Source: Agarophyton chilense
Taxonomy: Eukaryota > Rhodophyta > Florideophyceae > Gracilariales > Gracilariaceae
Direction: 5' to 3'
NCBI GenBank assembly: GCA_030374765.1
Contig: JARGXX010000111.1
Span: 1-64,000, forward strand
DNA: 64,000 bases
Shown here in pieces: positions 19,742-31,146 of this stretch; position 1 is the stretch's first letter; every line of letters starts with the position of its first letter. The position numbers and the translations under genes are program-made. Under the pieces are notes generated by a model that did no database searches, was not told the DNA's origin, and saw nothing but the letters and a program-made list of their open reading frames with translations.

Positions 19742-19960
19742 TTTTGGTCTTCACGGGGCTCTCAGAGTGCTGGACGAGTGCAGCAGTGCTTGTACAGTGT
19801 CAACGGAGTACACGTGTTATTCTTCAGTCTGCATTGCATGGCAGTGATATTCTGCCCAAAGAGTGCGAGCCGGGAAAACAAATACAAAATCCTGCACTCT
19901 ATTAGAAGAAAGAGATACTGGGATGTATTTGATACTTTGTCCAAGGCAAGTAATTCTCCG
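19742..19960 (+). repeat. Dispersed repeat R, copy 1
   Basis: Aligns with 49655-49893 in the same orientation and in part with 51593-51666. Shared segments include TTCACGGGGCT, GTGCAGCAGTGCTTGT, AAAGAGTGCGAGCCGGGAAA and ATCCTGCACT. It lies immediately after the truncated Ty3-A. No coding potential was seen. It could be a non-autonomous element or part of an LTR of another family. Confidence 0.75.
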
Positions 19961-20119
19961 TAAAAGAAGTTTTATTCAAAAGTGTGAGGGTATTCGGAGG
20001 GCAGATGGATTTATTTGTGGTACGCTGAACGTGATTGGAGTGCATATGGGTCTCTTCTTTTTCTGCATGGCTTGGTCTCAGGAGCATACTAGACAACAGT
20101 AGAGTGCCATTGGAGCAGC

Positions 20120-21302
20120 CTAAAAACAGATTGGGAGAAACTCGTCGCATCGACGCATACTATCGCTAACTTCTTGAATATGCGACTGGCTTCGTCGGCC
20201 ATAATTTCTATCATGAAATATATTGGTCTTTTGAAGGACAAAAACCGAGAAGGCTTTGTGATCGTAAAACAACTCCCAACTTTCAGTTTCGGGTGTTGGT
20301 ATCACATCCTCTGCTACAGCTTCGGTATTCTGTGCTTGAGTAGTGTAACTATTTGCGAGTACCGAGTAGCTCGCGTTGGTGTCCACCCTTTCAGTCTCTA
20401 TGATTATCGAAGCCTGATGTTATTCTGTCTGTCTTATTTTGGACGGACGTTTCGACACAATAGCGGTTGGACATTAGCAAAAACTGCCCTGCACTCTTCA
20501 GACAGTGGCTCTTTGTCGTTGTCGCCACTCGATTCTGCTTTCAATCGGTACTCATCAGAATATTTCTTAGCTATTCCGTTGCTTTTCATTTCTCTAATCG
20601 TTTGCCATGAACCGCCTGATAAGCTGCAGCTGTCATCTTCTAATGCCAGATCGGTCGAAGTGGGCTTTTCTTGAGACGCTTCTTCCGTGTGAACCACTTT
20701 TTCAACTTTTTCCAGTTTAGAATCAGTCGCACATTCAATTTTAGCATTGATGATTGTATCCTTTGGCATATTGGCCTCGCCAGCAGCCACGGCTAGGCAA
20801 TTCGGCGACTTGGTTTTGTCATTGCTTGATGGCTTTAACATGGGTAATGATTAAATGGAGGAATTCGGAAGCTCAGTGTCCGTGAGATGTTGCGTGCCCT
20901 CGAACTACTAACTATGCCTTTTGCCATTCTCGTAGAACTAGCCTTCGAAACATTTCAGGGCGTAGCTAGCAGCAAAACACTGCCCTTTTTCACAAGGACT
21001 GGATGGGCGTAGGGCATACTTGTCGAAGGGTTGGGTTGGGGCTGCTGCGAGCTGCTTTCTGTGTTCACCAAGAATGGCGATACCTGAGAATTCATGTCAG
21101 TGTCCGGCAAATCGTTTAACCTACCCACAGAGTTGGTGGTCGTGAGTAAACCGGCATTAGAGGTCGAATCGGACACGAAATCGCCTCCTAAGGTGTCTAT
21201 CTCTGATTCAGGGATGCATTCCTTCGAAAACTCCTTCGCGGCAGAGAACGGTTCAGGGTGCGCCGATATTTCCGCTAGCCGCACCTTGTATGGCTTTGGC
21301 AA
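20120..21302 (-). pseudogene. Ser/Thr-rich decayed coding remnants, function unknown
   Basis: Three minus-strand frames (20955-21302, 20434-20841, 20120-20386) follow the kinase remnant in the same direction. They encode polar, Ser/Thr/Glu-rich sequence with no known domain, and they are in different frames. Composition and co-orientation suggest a disordered C-terminal extension of the kinase gene, or a separate neighbouring gene that has decayed. The link to the kinase is inference. Confidence 0.35.
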
Positions 21303-21539
21303 GCGGTAACAGTTATTTGCCAGAAAATCTGCTCTTCTTTTTCCTATTGGTGTTCAGAGCGTTTTTAAAGGTTGATGCTGGGCTCAAGCATATGAACATA
21401 TTTCATGTCCTTCTTGACGTCTTCCTAAACGGCTATCATGGCTTTCCATTGTTTCTAGCGGCGCTTCCTAGATCTAGCACTCAAGTTTAAATCATCTAGT
21501 GATTAGCGACGGAAGAGGTGTCCACGGGGCAATGGACTT

Positions 21540-22600
21540 TCAACAGATCTGGCTCTTACGGCAGTCTAGTCGATATCCTTGAAACAGTCGTGGAGTTTGA
21601 TTTCCTCCAGACCCATGCTTCCGATTGCAAGTCTTTTCGACGGCCGATGTTTTATAAGCGCAGAAATTAAACCACGCGCCTGAGATGAAAGCTCTGGAGA
21701 GAAGAATAATGTTTGTTTCTCGATTTTTTGGTAAATTCGTCGTGATAGAAGGGGGTTGTTCAAGACATGAGCTCATTCAAGAGGATAACTAGGGCCCAAA
21801 AATCCAACGAAATGTGGTATGAGCCACTACGTATCATTTTAGGGGCCACAAACTGTTTCGTTCCGCAGAAGGTATCAGGACGATATAAAATGCCATTCTT
21901 TTGGCGCAGCACCTAGGCCAAAAAAATGGGCGAGACGTATGTGGCCGTTGGAATCGATGAGGATCTTTCTCAGTTTTAAATCACGGTAAGCGATGCGGAG
22001 GTTCTGGAGATGCTCCATGGCAAGAATGACATCACAAGCCACAAAGCCCACAGACTTTTCATCGTATGGATTGGGTTTCTTGTTGAAAAACTCAAACATT
22101 TCACCGCCTCCACAACATTCGGTGACGAGAAAAAGACGATTTGCGCTTCAAGAGGCGTATTGCATGTCGATGACGAACGGATGATTTCGAACGATTTGCC
22201 GAACAAGGCGTTTCTCAATGGCGTTGCCATAAGAAGTATGGCTTGTAAATACATAATCTTTTTCGATTACCTTCAGCGCCGGGGTTTCATCTGTGGTTGT
22301 GTCAAGCACTTTTTAAGCGCGTCTTGAAACATCTTTCCCAACGTGCTTGACGACATCAAAATCAGAAAGTTTCTTCATCGGTTGATAGATGCAGGTATTA
22401 AGGGCATCCACCCAAGTCTGACATTAATGCTCAGAATCGAAGATACGGCGTGAGTACATCTTTCCTTTGGCCTTGAGCCCAACGGTGTTCTTTGGGCGTT
22501 TCATAAAGCGCGTGGCCTCTGTCGCGAAACACATAACGTGCTTGGCGGTATTTTCTGCGCTATGGACTAGAGCGTTGTGAAATTCTGATGTTGCACCAAA
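21540..22600 (-). pseudogene. AGC-family protein kinase (PKB/S6K-like) pseudogene
   Basis: In order: MYSRRIFDSEH and CQTWVDALN, resembling the end of a PH domain; LSDFDVVKHVGK; ALKVIEK (the catalytic-Lys block); HPFVIDMQYA; LFLVTECCGGGEMFEFF; AMEHLQNLRIAYRDLK; IDSNGHIRLAHFFGLG; then RIYQKIEKQTLFFSPELS, ISALIKHRPSKRLAIG, and EEIKLHDCFKDID. The last three are the AGC-specific end of the kinase domain. The P-loop is degenerate. RDLKPEN has become RDLKLRK, the DFG Asp is lost, and in-frame stops occur, including TAG at the Trp of the IDW motif. The gene is dead. A PH domain followed by an AGC kinase is the PKB/Akt layout, but the PH part is too short to be sure. Confidence 0.82.
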
Positions 22601-24645
22601 TTCGAAGTGATGGAGGGCGGCGAATTTTGAACAAGCTGTTCCGGAGGATAATGTAGCAGAATGTCATCACGGAGTTTTTCATAGTAGCGAGATGAGGAAA
22701 AGGATAATGCGAATCGGACGGTTAACTAAGCGGCGAGATGGATAGTTAGGGAGTGGATTAGGTTAATTCAATGGGTGATGGCGTTGCCGCGGCGAACAAG
22801 GGCCCCGAAGATTTCGAACAGGGGGAAAGACATGGTTATGATCGAAGTTCCAGAGTCACATAAAAAAGTATTAGGAGGTGAAGGGGTGAAGGTAGAGGTA
22901 GAGATGAGTGACTTAGCTTGCGAGATGAGTGACTTAGAGTGCGAGATGAGACAAATAGAGAACAAAACAGTCGCACGTTTGCAGTAGTGGGCGGTAGCAA
23001 AGTGATCCGGGAGAATGAGGGGGATAGTTACGGAGAAATCGACGCGACAAAGCGTAGGAGGACGCTTTGACAAGAAGCAATGAGTAAGGCAACGGAGAAA
23101 TTGAGCAAAGAGACAATGAGACAAGACGTAATGACGAAGAAGGGCGACGAAAGCAAGACCCGGTAGCCGGTGTGTTTAACAAAAAGAGGCTGAAGAAGAC
23201 GAGAAGGTGGGTCACAAGTGGTGGGCTGAAGAAAGTGGAGAGGAATGAACACCCAAGCCAGGCAGAGCTTCCTTACAGCAGCAGCAACACAGAAGAGGTG
23301 GTGAAGAGTGACGGAGAAGTGCATTATTATCAGCAGACAAGCAGTAGGCCACGCACAAAAAGACGTGCAGAGGAAATGACAGCACCGACGGCAGCGAAAA
23401 TCAATCAGTGAAGCTCAAAGGAGAGGGACAGCATAGCGAAAGTTACACCCGCGAAATTCAAGCCTTAAGATAAAAGCAGCCCCAAATTGGACCCCCACGC
23501 CAACCCAAAGCAAGGCCCAGACGGCCCGACTATTTCGTTTGCGCAGAGGTAGATACCCCGTACAAATTCTGTACCCCTCCCATATTAGAACGTTTGCCTT
23601 ATTTCGGTCTCGACCACCAGCACGCTTATCCTTCTAACACTCGCCGCCACGCACCTCGACACAAACCCGGGTCTGGGCCCCACCGCGGAAAACGCATTTT
23701 TTGTAAGATAATCAACGGCAGACGCCGGTCATGAAGAGAGAAAAACTTCGCAAGAGCCGCTGCCTACGTCCAAGCAGCCACCGCGAAAGGCGAGGCGGTG
23801 GAAGTACAATTCCATCAAGTTAAAACACCGTTTCAGTTTGAGAATTATCTCTGCGTACCCTGACACTTTGGCAAACCAATTCAATGTAAGTGACTCAGTA
23901 TTTTGGTTTCATTGATAAAATCGTAAAATAGATATCTATTGATTGACCTGTTTTTGAGTTGAGTGGTTTTTTCCCAACGGATTTATTAGGCGAATCGCTA
24001 CGAGCTAAAAGCTTTTTTTAGACGCTTAGTGTCCGAGTGAAGCTTCAAACATTTCATTGTTCCGAGCATACGCCTTTCCACCATCTACTGAAAGTAAGTT
24101 TCCCGCTTCTTGCAACAGCTGATGATGATGTAACTACCACAGCGTTTCTCTACTCTAATGGTCCATGGGTCGCCATTCCCAGTTCAAACTAGAGCTTGAC
24201 GGCAATTTCATTACATTAAAACAAGAAAAACCTCACGAGGTTGGCAATCCACAGTAGAAGAATGTGCCGTGCTAGGTGTCATGCTATACCCGAAAACTGT
24301 AGACACACTAGAGGGCGAAACAAGAGTCTCGCAACACCTATCGACACTACCGCTTTTGTCAAAGAGCTTCTTATGGTTCATGAAATAGTCCGATAAGATC
24401 CCTTCTCTTGTAGTTACGCATCTTCAATGTTAAGTCGTAGTTCTGGTTAGGAAAACGATATACAACAGAACATTTCCGAATTCTCGAGCAGAAAAAATAC
24501 AAGGCTCGATTATGATGAACAAATCAATGACAAAAACCAAGTTACTCTCTTACCTTACAACTAGATTCCGGGCCAACAAGAGGGTATGGAAAAAGTAGAA
24601 ATCATGAATTTGACGACTAACGTTGGAGAGAAAGGATTCTAATTA
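22601..24645. other. Purine-skewed spacer with short tandem repeat
   Basis: From about 22700 to 23450 the plus strand is purine rich, producing long but featureless frames such as 23172-23411. A 21-bp unit (AGATGAGTGACTTAG plus six bases) is repeated about 2.3 times near 22902-22949. A frame around 23470-23720 has no recognised motif. Nothing else convincing is seen up to 24645. Confidence 0.4.
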
Positions 24646-26590
24646 TTGGCATCTCCATCAAACTTACGCCCCTGCCCCTACCCATATCCTTTGAGGTACA
24701 TTTCCCAAAGCGCCTGCTTCTTGTGGTGCTGCCCTGAAAGGAGCGTCATCGAAATCTTCATCGTGGCTCACCAACATTTGAAATATTCTTGGCATCTTCA
24801 AGAGAGAGATGCCTGTCATAGTTGGAAACACATCAGCCATGCATTAATACACATACCCTGCCATAATTCCGAGAAACTCTATGTCTTAAAAGGGCGTAAA
24901 AGTGCAACCTGACGAAAGTCTCGGTCGTGATTAGATGAATCCCACCGGCGGTGCTTTGCATGTTTTGTCTAGGAAATTGAGCTGGAACGTGGTTTGCTCA
25001 ATACAAACTCGGGCGACCTTCGAACTTGAAACCATATAAGACCTTTTAGCAAGACGCCTCCGAAGGAGGTCCTTTTCGCAGGTATGCTCCCAGTCGATTT
25101 CTGTAGAAATGCGGTCCCATTTGTACATGTGCGAAGCCTGACTTTTCGAATACCAGTGCCAGATTTCTTCGGTGCAACCTGCTGGAATATGAGTTTTATC
25201 TCTTCTTTCGCCGTGACCTGCGCGGCCATCTTACCGTTATGAGCCTTTATTTAACGACTAGTGCCATTTTGAAGCTGTAAATCAACGCAGTCCGTATGCA
25301 CTTGCGACGAGCCTTGATCTAACGCAGTTCTGCTGTCGTCGGTAGCAGAATCAACGTCCAAACTACCCTCAGGAAGATCAGAAATTACATCATCATGACT
25401 GTACTAGAAAACCTGCTGAAGGCAAGAATAAATCCCAGGCTAGCCCTTCTCCGATGTCTTATGCAGCAATTCTTCTATCGAAGATACCTAGAGCTCATGG
25501 GCTTAGTTTTTCCAGGTTTAACTGAGAAGGGACATTTCCAACAAGGGGAAATGAAACTGACGTCGCTTTTGGCCCATCCAAGTATTCGGGTTCTTCCAAA
25601 GATAAAGAGAGAGTTGGAAAAAAGTAGAAAAACAATGGTCATCTGAGTGCAGATTCTAATGATAGGTTTGACAACCAATATGGATCAAGTGGGTCTTCAA
25701 ATACATTGGTTAAGGTGAGCAGTAAGTCAAGCTCCGGCTTTGGAAGCGGATAGCCAGCCTAGGATGCTACAAAATATGGCCTATCAAAGGCGAAGTCTCT
25801 AATTGACAACAGTCAGGCCCGTTTAGTTGGGGCAAACAAGCCGAGGTCATTGTTTCAGAAGGAAGAGAAAGTCTTGTACGGAGTTGCCAAAGTAAAGAAA
25901 GTTCGTGAAAACGCGCCATATGTGAGCCCTTTTGAGAAAAAGGACCCAATTGAGATATGGTTTGATATGAGTGGTTACTTCAAGAGCCACCGCACCAGTG
26001 GTAAGAAACGATAGAATTATATTTGAAAGTGTGACGAGAGGCATTGATTTCAATCATTCTTCAAGAAGCGACACTTTTTGTAGGAGGCTGTCGGGAAGTC
26101 TGCTCGCACTACGCTTGCGCAGACCCCGCAAATTCTATTCGAGACAGGTCCTCCTCGAGATTACAGAAACTTGCAGAACTGAGGTTCAAAGATCAGATCG
26201 AAAAGCTCGTGGGAGAGCTTAAAGAACCAGTAAGGTGTTCGTAAGAGCTCTCTGAAAGCGGGAGCAGTAAATCAAGTATCGGTCCAAAACGCAGTTTTCG
26301 CAACAAACCCCAAGTCGTTCCGCAGGACCCCGTCAAACGCAAAATCCGGGATCAAGATGAGAGCATAAGCAACATAAACACGTCTTGTTTTTGACGAAAA
26401 GCTTGGCTGCTGATTGCTGGGTAGCCCGACATGGCACACTAGTTCTTGGGAGATGTTGATTGCGAATGGCCATGTACATTTATTGCTATTGTACGACGCA
26501 AAAAAGCATTGACGTAGCTCTCGATAACCCGATATATTTCCCACCTGCGAATAATGTGCCGAACAGCCAAGCAGTAAGTTGGTCGAAAGG
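24646..26590. other. Unidentified decayed coding remnants
   Basis: Several short frames have protein-like composition but no recognised family: 24646-24912 (plus), 24931-25229 (minus, two frames), 25395-25646 (plus), and a plus-strand frame of about 120 codons from 25648 to 26013. That last frame contains KVLYGVAKVKKVRENAPY and is broken by two TAG codons. They are probably fragments of decayed genes. No function is proposed. Confidence 0.35.
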
Positions 26591-27195
26591 AACCCATGTC
26601 CGGAACAAAGAGCCAATTTACTTTGCAAGATATTCTTCTCATGGCTCTTTCCTTCCATCTATGAGGGCTGCAAGAACCCCTTCGTTGGAGAAGCTCTGTT
26701 GGAACTACATGATTTTGAAAGAGCTGAGTACAAGTCGTATAATCTAATTGAAATGTAGGAAAATGTCAAGGATATTACTGCCAAGCATCCAAAACTGCAG
26801 ATAGCTCTCCTCAAAAATCACCGTTCAGCACTCGTTTTCACCGCTGCTCTCAAAGTAGTGGACGTTTCCATATAAAAATTTCACCCGGTTTTTGTCAATC
26901 ATCTTTTCTAATTTTTCCAAAACAAGAGCATTGGACCTAACCCTCCGAGCAACACTGTGGGTATCGGATGGTCATTTAGGCTTCTTGCGGCTCCACTGCT
27001 CAAGACTCTTGTTGAGAACTATTACCTCATGCGCAATATACGTGGCTGTATGAGTGTGCGCTCAGGGCTGCAAGGAGCCATATATGACAAGAGCCTGCAA
27101 ATGAGCCCCTCTGCAAAATCTCCGTCTTCGCTTGGAGAGATTGTCAATCTCATGCATCTTAACACGCAGCGTGTTGGTGATTCATTCTCATTCTA
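26591..27195 (+). pseudogene. ABCC-type (MRP) ABC transporter fragment
   Basis: One frame of about 200 codons covers the start of the first membrane domain of an ABCC exporter. It has NPCPEQRANLLCKIFFSWL (usual NP.P...A.....FF.W), PSIYEGCKNP, and then VRSGLQGAIYDKSLQMS followed by GEIVNLMHLNTQRVGD. These are signature blocks of transmembrane domain 1. Stops are TAG (26756), TAA (26873) and TAA (26909), with no frameshift. The 26873 stop falls where Gln is common in relatives. Upstream linker and downstream nucleotide-binding domains are absent, so only a fragment remains. Full-length proteins export glutathione conjugates and organic anions, typically at vacuole or plasma membrane. Confidence 0.85.
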
Positions 27196-27365
27196 TTCAC
27201 GACAAAGTCACTTGTTGCATCCCTGGCGGAGACACACCTGTCAGCTTCTCGAAGGGTTACTACAATTTTTCTTTCTCGTATCTCCAATTTCCCGGTGCGA
27301 AGCAAGACCGTTGTGCGACGGGAAACTTTCAGATCACTAGATCTTCCTGTTCTCGTGATACCAAC

Positions 27366-27569
27366 TCAACTGTGATCTGAATACAACGATGTACACGGGA
27401 AGCCATTTTTGATCGCAAACGTCCAGCTTTGGCGGACAAAAGAGAAATTATCTTCGCCCGAAACTTCGAAAAGGTTCCAAAATGTCTTCTTTGGGTCATA
27501 TGCGACACATTCGACATAGTCCTCTGGACCAGTGGGTGCGGCACATGTTTGAAGCTTTTCAGTGGACAT
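27366..27569 (-). other. Small protein-like frame, unknown
   Basis: A 67-codon minus-strand frame contains YVECVAYDPKKTFWNLFEV and resembles part of a folded protein, but matches no family I recognise. It lies between the ABCC and RPN5 fragments on the opposite strand. Confidence 0.25.
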
Positions 27570-27653
27570 GATTGGTGCTTTTTTTCAAGCTGCGGCTGTC
27601 CAGACACGCTCGATATCGTGGGTGTCTGAACGATTCTTTGCTGTGAGTCGTTC

Positions 27654-28499
27654 GTGGGCCAGCAAATGTTTTACTTCAAGGATTTGCTGGTAATGGAATT
27701 ATTTCACTTGCAATTTGGACTGTGTCTTGATACGAACGATTTTGTCAGTGGCGCAATCATCTCAAAGAAGATCATTTCGCGACTGCGAAATAAGAAATTC
27801 CTCTCTCAAATTAAGTTGCGCTACTATGCTCTTATGATTCGAATTCACACTGACAACTCAGACTACCTTCAGATATGTCGAGCGTATCTGAAGCGAAACG
27901 ACACAACCATGGCGCCTAAAGGGCAGAACTGGATGAAAAAGCTCAAACTTGCATGTTCGCTTCTGATTCTGTTTCCGAGTGACAGTATGGAAGCTGATTT
28001 GCTGCACAGAATCCAATCAATCAAGTCTATTGAAAAACTTCTCACAGACCCACAACTGCTTGAACTGTTCTCCAAAGATGAACTCATTCGGTGGCCAATT
28101 CTTATGGAGCATTCTAAGAATGAACTGAGAGCTGTAGCTGCGATAGCAAAAGCAGAAGTCAAGGACGAAGACTTGCAATCGACCGCAGCGCTCCAGGAAC
28201 AGGTAACTGAACATAATCTATGCGTCATGGAGAAGTTCAACTTTCGTATACGTTTGCACAGGCTCACAGAGATTCTGGATCTCTCTGAAGAAAACAAAGA
28301 GAGAAAACTTGACGCTATGGTATCTGACAAGAACGCGTTGTTGGCAAAAATTGACAGGCCAGCAAAAACTGTTTTATTTGCAGAACCGAAAGACGCGGAT
28401 GCCCTTTCGAACAGTTGGGCCTCCGATGTTCCTTCAATATCATCTTCAACCATTTTGTGTGTGCCATTTTTATCAAGCTCCAATAAATACCTTTGTTAA
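27654..28499 (+). pseudogene. RPN5: 26S proteasome regulatory subunit RPN5 (PSMD12), partial
   Basis: About 270 codons without an internal stop align along the central and C-terminal parts of RPN5. Blocks include ISKKIISRLRNKKF, LRYYALMIRIHTDNSDYLQI, ELFSKDELIRWPIL, the PCI-domain stretch EQVTEHNLCVMEKFNFRIRL, LTEILDLSEE, LLAKIDRPAKTVLF and ALSNSWASDV. RPN5 is a PCI-domain scaffold of the proteasome lid. The N-terminal half is missing. The normal C-terminal helix is replaced by unrelated residues, and the sequence upstream is not RPN5. It may be a single preserved exon (an AG lies just before 27660) or a truncated duplicate. Lack of nonsense codons suggests a younger copy than its neighbours. 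Confidence 0.88.
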
Positions 28500-28906
28500 A
28501 GTGGAAAATGTTTTGATTTAAATATCAGAGAAGGGCAAAGTTGTCGTATGGGCTCTTCCAGAAAATAAAAACTATAGGCCTTCTCTTGAAGGTATCGTGC
28601 TTTCCAAAACTCAGATACCCCCTGGTTTTGCAGTTATATTTTCTGTCACCCGCAAACATAGAACAACAATATACTCCTTGGCACGAAAGACTGCCGATGC
28701 TTGCTTGTCAATTTTAGAGCAATGAACCTCGTTCATATGTTTCCTTGGTTTGAATCTGCCATAAATAATAAGGAACCTTCTCCTGTCGTCGACAAAGGTG
28801 GTTTTCGAACAGCTGATACACCAAATGTGCTCCACGACCAATGGATGAAACAGTTGTCACATTTCGACATATATCGGATGCCCTATATCCCAAACCAGAT
28901 GAGATA

Positions 28907-31140
28907 GCTCTCAATCCAGCCAATGCCGTAAATGTGATTTCCTTCCGGACTGACTTTGACGAGAGCATTATGACAAGTGATGCAGGTGGCAACATGTTCG
29001 TTCGGAATTGAAACCAGAAACGTATACGATCTGAAACGTGTTTGGTTCACCGCGGTGGCGAATGTGCCCTTGCTCACTTCCTTCCCAGTGGATCATAATT
29101 GATCACGGCTGGAAAAACGGAAAAAAAACGTAAACATACATCTATTTAATGAAGAGAACGGCCAAGTATGAATATTGCAGTCACGAGAAGGTCACTATCT
29201 GCCGGCGACCATTGTTAGAATCTGCAGATACGGCGGTTTCATTAGGGTATCGACGGGCCTCGATCGTTAGCTGCAATCAGTTTCTGCCGTTCACCAAGCA
29301 AAAAACTCGATCCTTCTCTCAAAAGGAAATCGAAAAAAATGGGTTCGCACAAAGAAAATATTTAGAAAACAGAACAAAGTTGAATTTGGCGACCATTACA
29401 ATAATTTTGTTTTTCGAATATCTAGAATCATGACATTTGCAACAGAAAACATCAGAGAGAGGGACCAGGAATCTGCCAATATTGTAACCATACATAAAGG
29501 CCTCTAAAGCGCAAAAATAAGGCGTCTTCAAACTGGAGCGTCAAATAATCATGTGTTTAAGCCTCAGAAGCCAGAAAAAGTATAACCTTGCGTTCAAGAG
29601 GAGAGAGAAGGAATCGAAGGGGAACCAAACATTATGTCAGCACGAGAAGAGTGGGAGAACAGGAAATAGACATGCACTGCTCTGTCCCCTTTGCGGAATT
29701 TTTGCGTTTGTGGGCGGCGAAGATAAACGTGTCCATACATGTAATCTTTAGAGTGGATATCATCAAGGTCTTTTTCACGACACTGCGCTCTTTTACGCCA
29801 TAGTGAATGCAAAGTGTAATACAGAAAAGGCAAGCCTTAGTTCGAGGCCAGCCCATTCTTGGCAGGTTGCTGGTGTAGCTGTTGATGTCTGTTACGCTGG
29901 TATTTGCCGGAGGAAAAGACCGAACAATCAAGTTTTGGCCCCTGTATACTATAAGAAGAAGTGAAGGATGTATCTCAACCAGGTCTGATAAATCTTCAAT
30001 TTCGTGGAGTTCGCCTTCTGATTCATTAGCTGTTGCGTCCACAGACTTCACCATATACATATATGACGCTGTTATGCACATGCTTGCGCGTTATTTTACT
30101 GGACATCGTGGCCTTCTTGTAGATTTGTGTTTCAACGTGAACGGTAGGAGAAAATTATCAGCGTCCAAGGACAGTACTGTGAAGACTTGGGACTTGCCGA
30201 GTGGACGTCTTTTCGACACTCTTTTGTTTATGATGCTCCGACCAGCGTAGCGGTGGCTTCCAACGCAGAGTATACTGCCACAACACACCTGAATAACGTA
30301 GGTATTAAACTGTGGGTAGATATGTCAAGATTTGGACATGTGGAAAGAAGAATCAAAAAGGAAGGTGAAGAACAAGCAATGCGTGCTCCTCTGAGTGTAG
30401 GCGATCAAGAAACGGAAGCAGACGAGGAAATTGATTCATATTTCGAGATGAGAAACCATGAAACAGGTATGAGAGACATACCTACAGATCAAGGGAAAGG
30501 TGTTCTCTTATCCGCATAAATCATCACAGAGCCAACCTCGAAGTTGCCAGTGTTAGGCAACCCACAAGCTATCAAAAACAGAAACAAGAATAGTGAGTCT
30601 GTGCCTTTATTTATTTCAAACAAGAAGTCAATTCAGCTAAATTATGATCATAATGCCGAAAACAAAACAATCTTCACGGGAGACGGTAAAGGTGACTCGC
30701 AAAAAACGCAAGATTAGAAAAGTGCATATGAGTGGAAACGAAGAAGAGGGCTGTATGAACAGCACCCTAGGCAATTTTTTTCTGAAAACACAGGTTTGCG
30801 ATGCCATCCATTTCATGAACTCTTTAGATGCATCAGTTGTGGACATGGAAATTCGTACAAAAGGTGGGCGACGAACTCTGCGAAACGCAGCGCTATTTTT
30901 CGTCGAGCGGCTTAGTAGCTCTCAAGGACTTGAACTCACGCAAGCATATCTCTGCGTATTCTTACGGATTCGTGGAGGCGAGCTTGTAACAGACGAAAAA
31001 AAGCGGGTTGCTACAAAACTTACTTGAAGAACAAGGAGAGGCTTGGGATAGATTGCGGCGTCTATTTTACACTTTTTTTCTCTATCGGCTTACTTTTCCT
31101 GACAGCACTGAATACGTGAAGGGACATTTCTCAATTATTT
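28907..31140 (+). pseudogene. UTP21: UTP21/WDR36 (U3 snoRNP WD40 protein) pseudogene, copy A
   Basis: Remnants appear in order but in several frames. They are a WD blade (VNVISFRTDFDESIMTSDAG), LQSREGHYLP, the blade with CGIFAFVGGEDKRVHTC followed by a TAG and SGYHQG, then VFAGGKDRTIKFW, LVDLCFNVNGRRKLSASKD and STVKTWDLPSGRLFDTL. After these come NNVGIKLWVDMSRFGHVERR and the Utp21-specific C-terminal domain (AIHFMNSLDASVVDMEIRTK, GLELTQAYLCVFLRIRGGEL). UTP21 is a twin-propeller subunit of the small-subunit processome. Stops include a TAG where relatives have Gln, a TAG where copy B has Glu, and TAA and TGA where copy B has Ile. About 190 bp extra separates blades near 29310-29570 compared with copy B. 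Confidence 0.88.
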
Positions 31141-31146
31141 ACCATT

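Noticed and set aside
20174-20674. 166-codon plus-strand frame
   Set aside because: It lies opposite polar minus-strand remnants and shows no recognisable domain or start context.
22768-23411. Long minus- and plus-strand frames here as genes
   Set aside because: They result from strong purine skew and short tandem repeats. Composition is monotonous and no domain is present.
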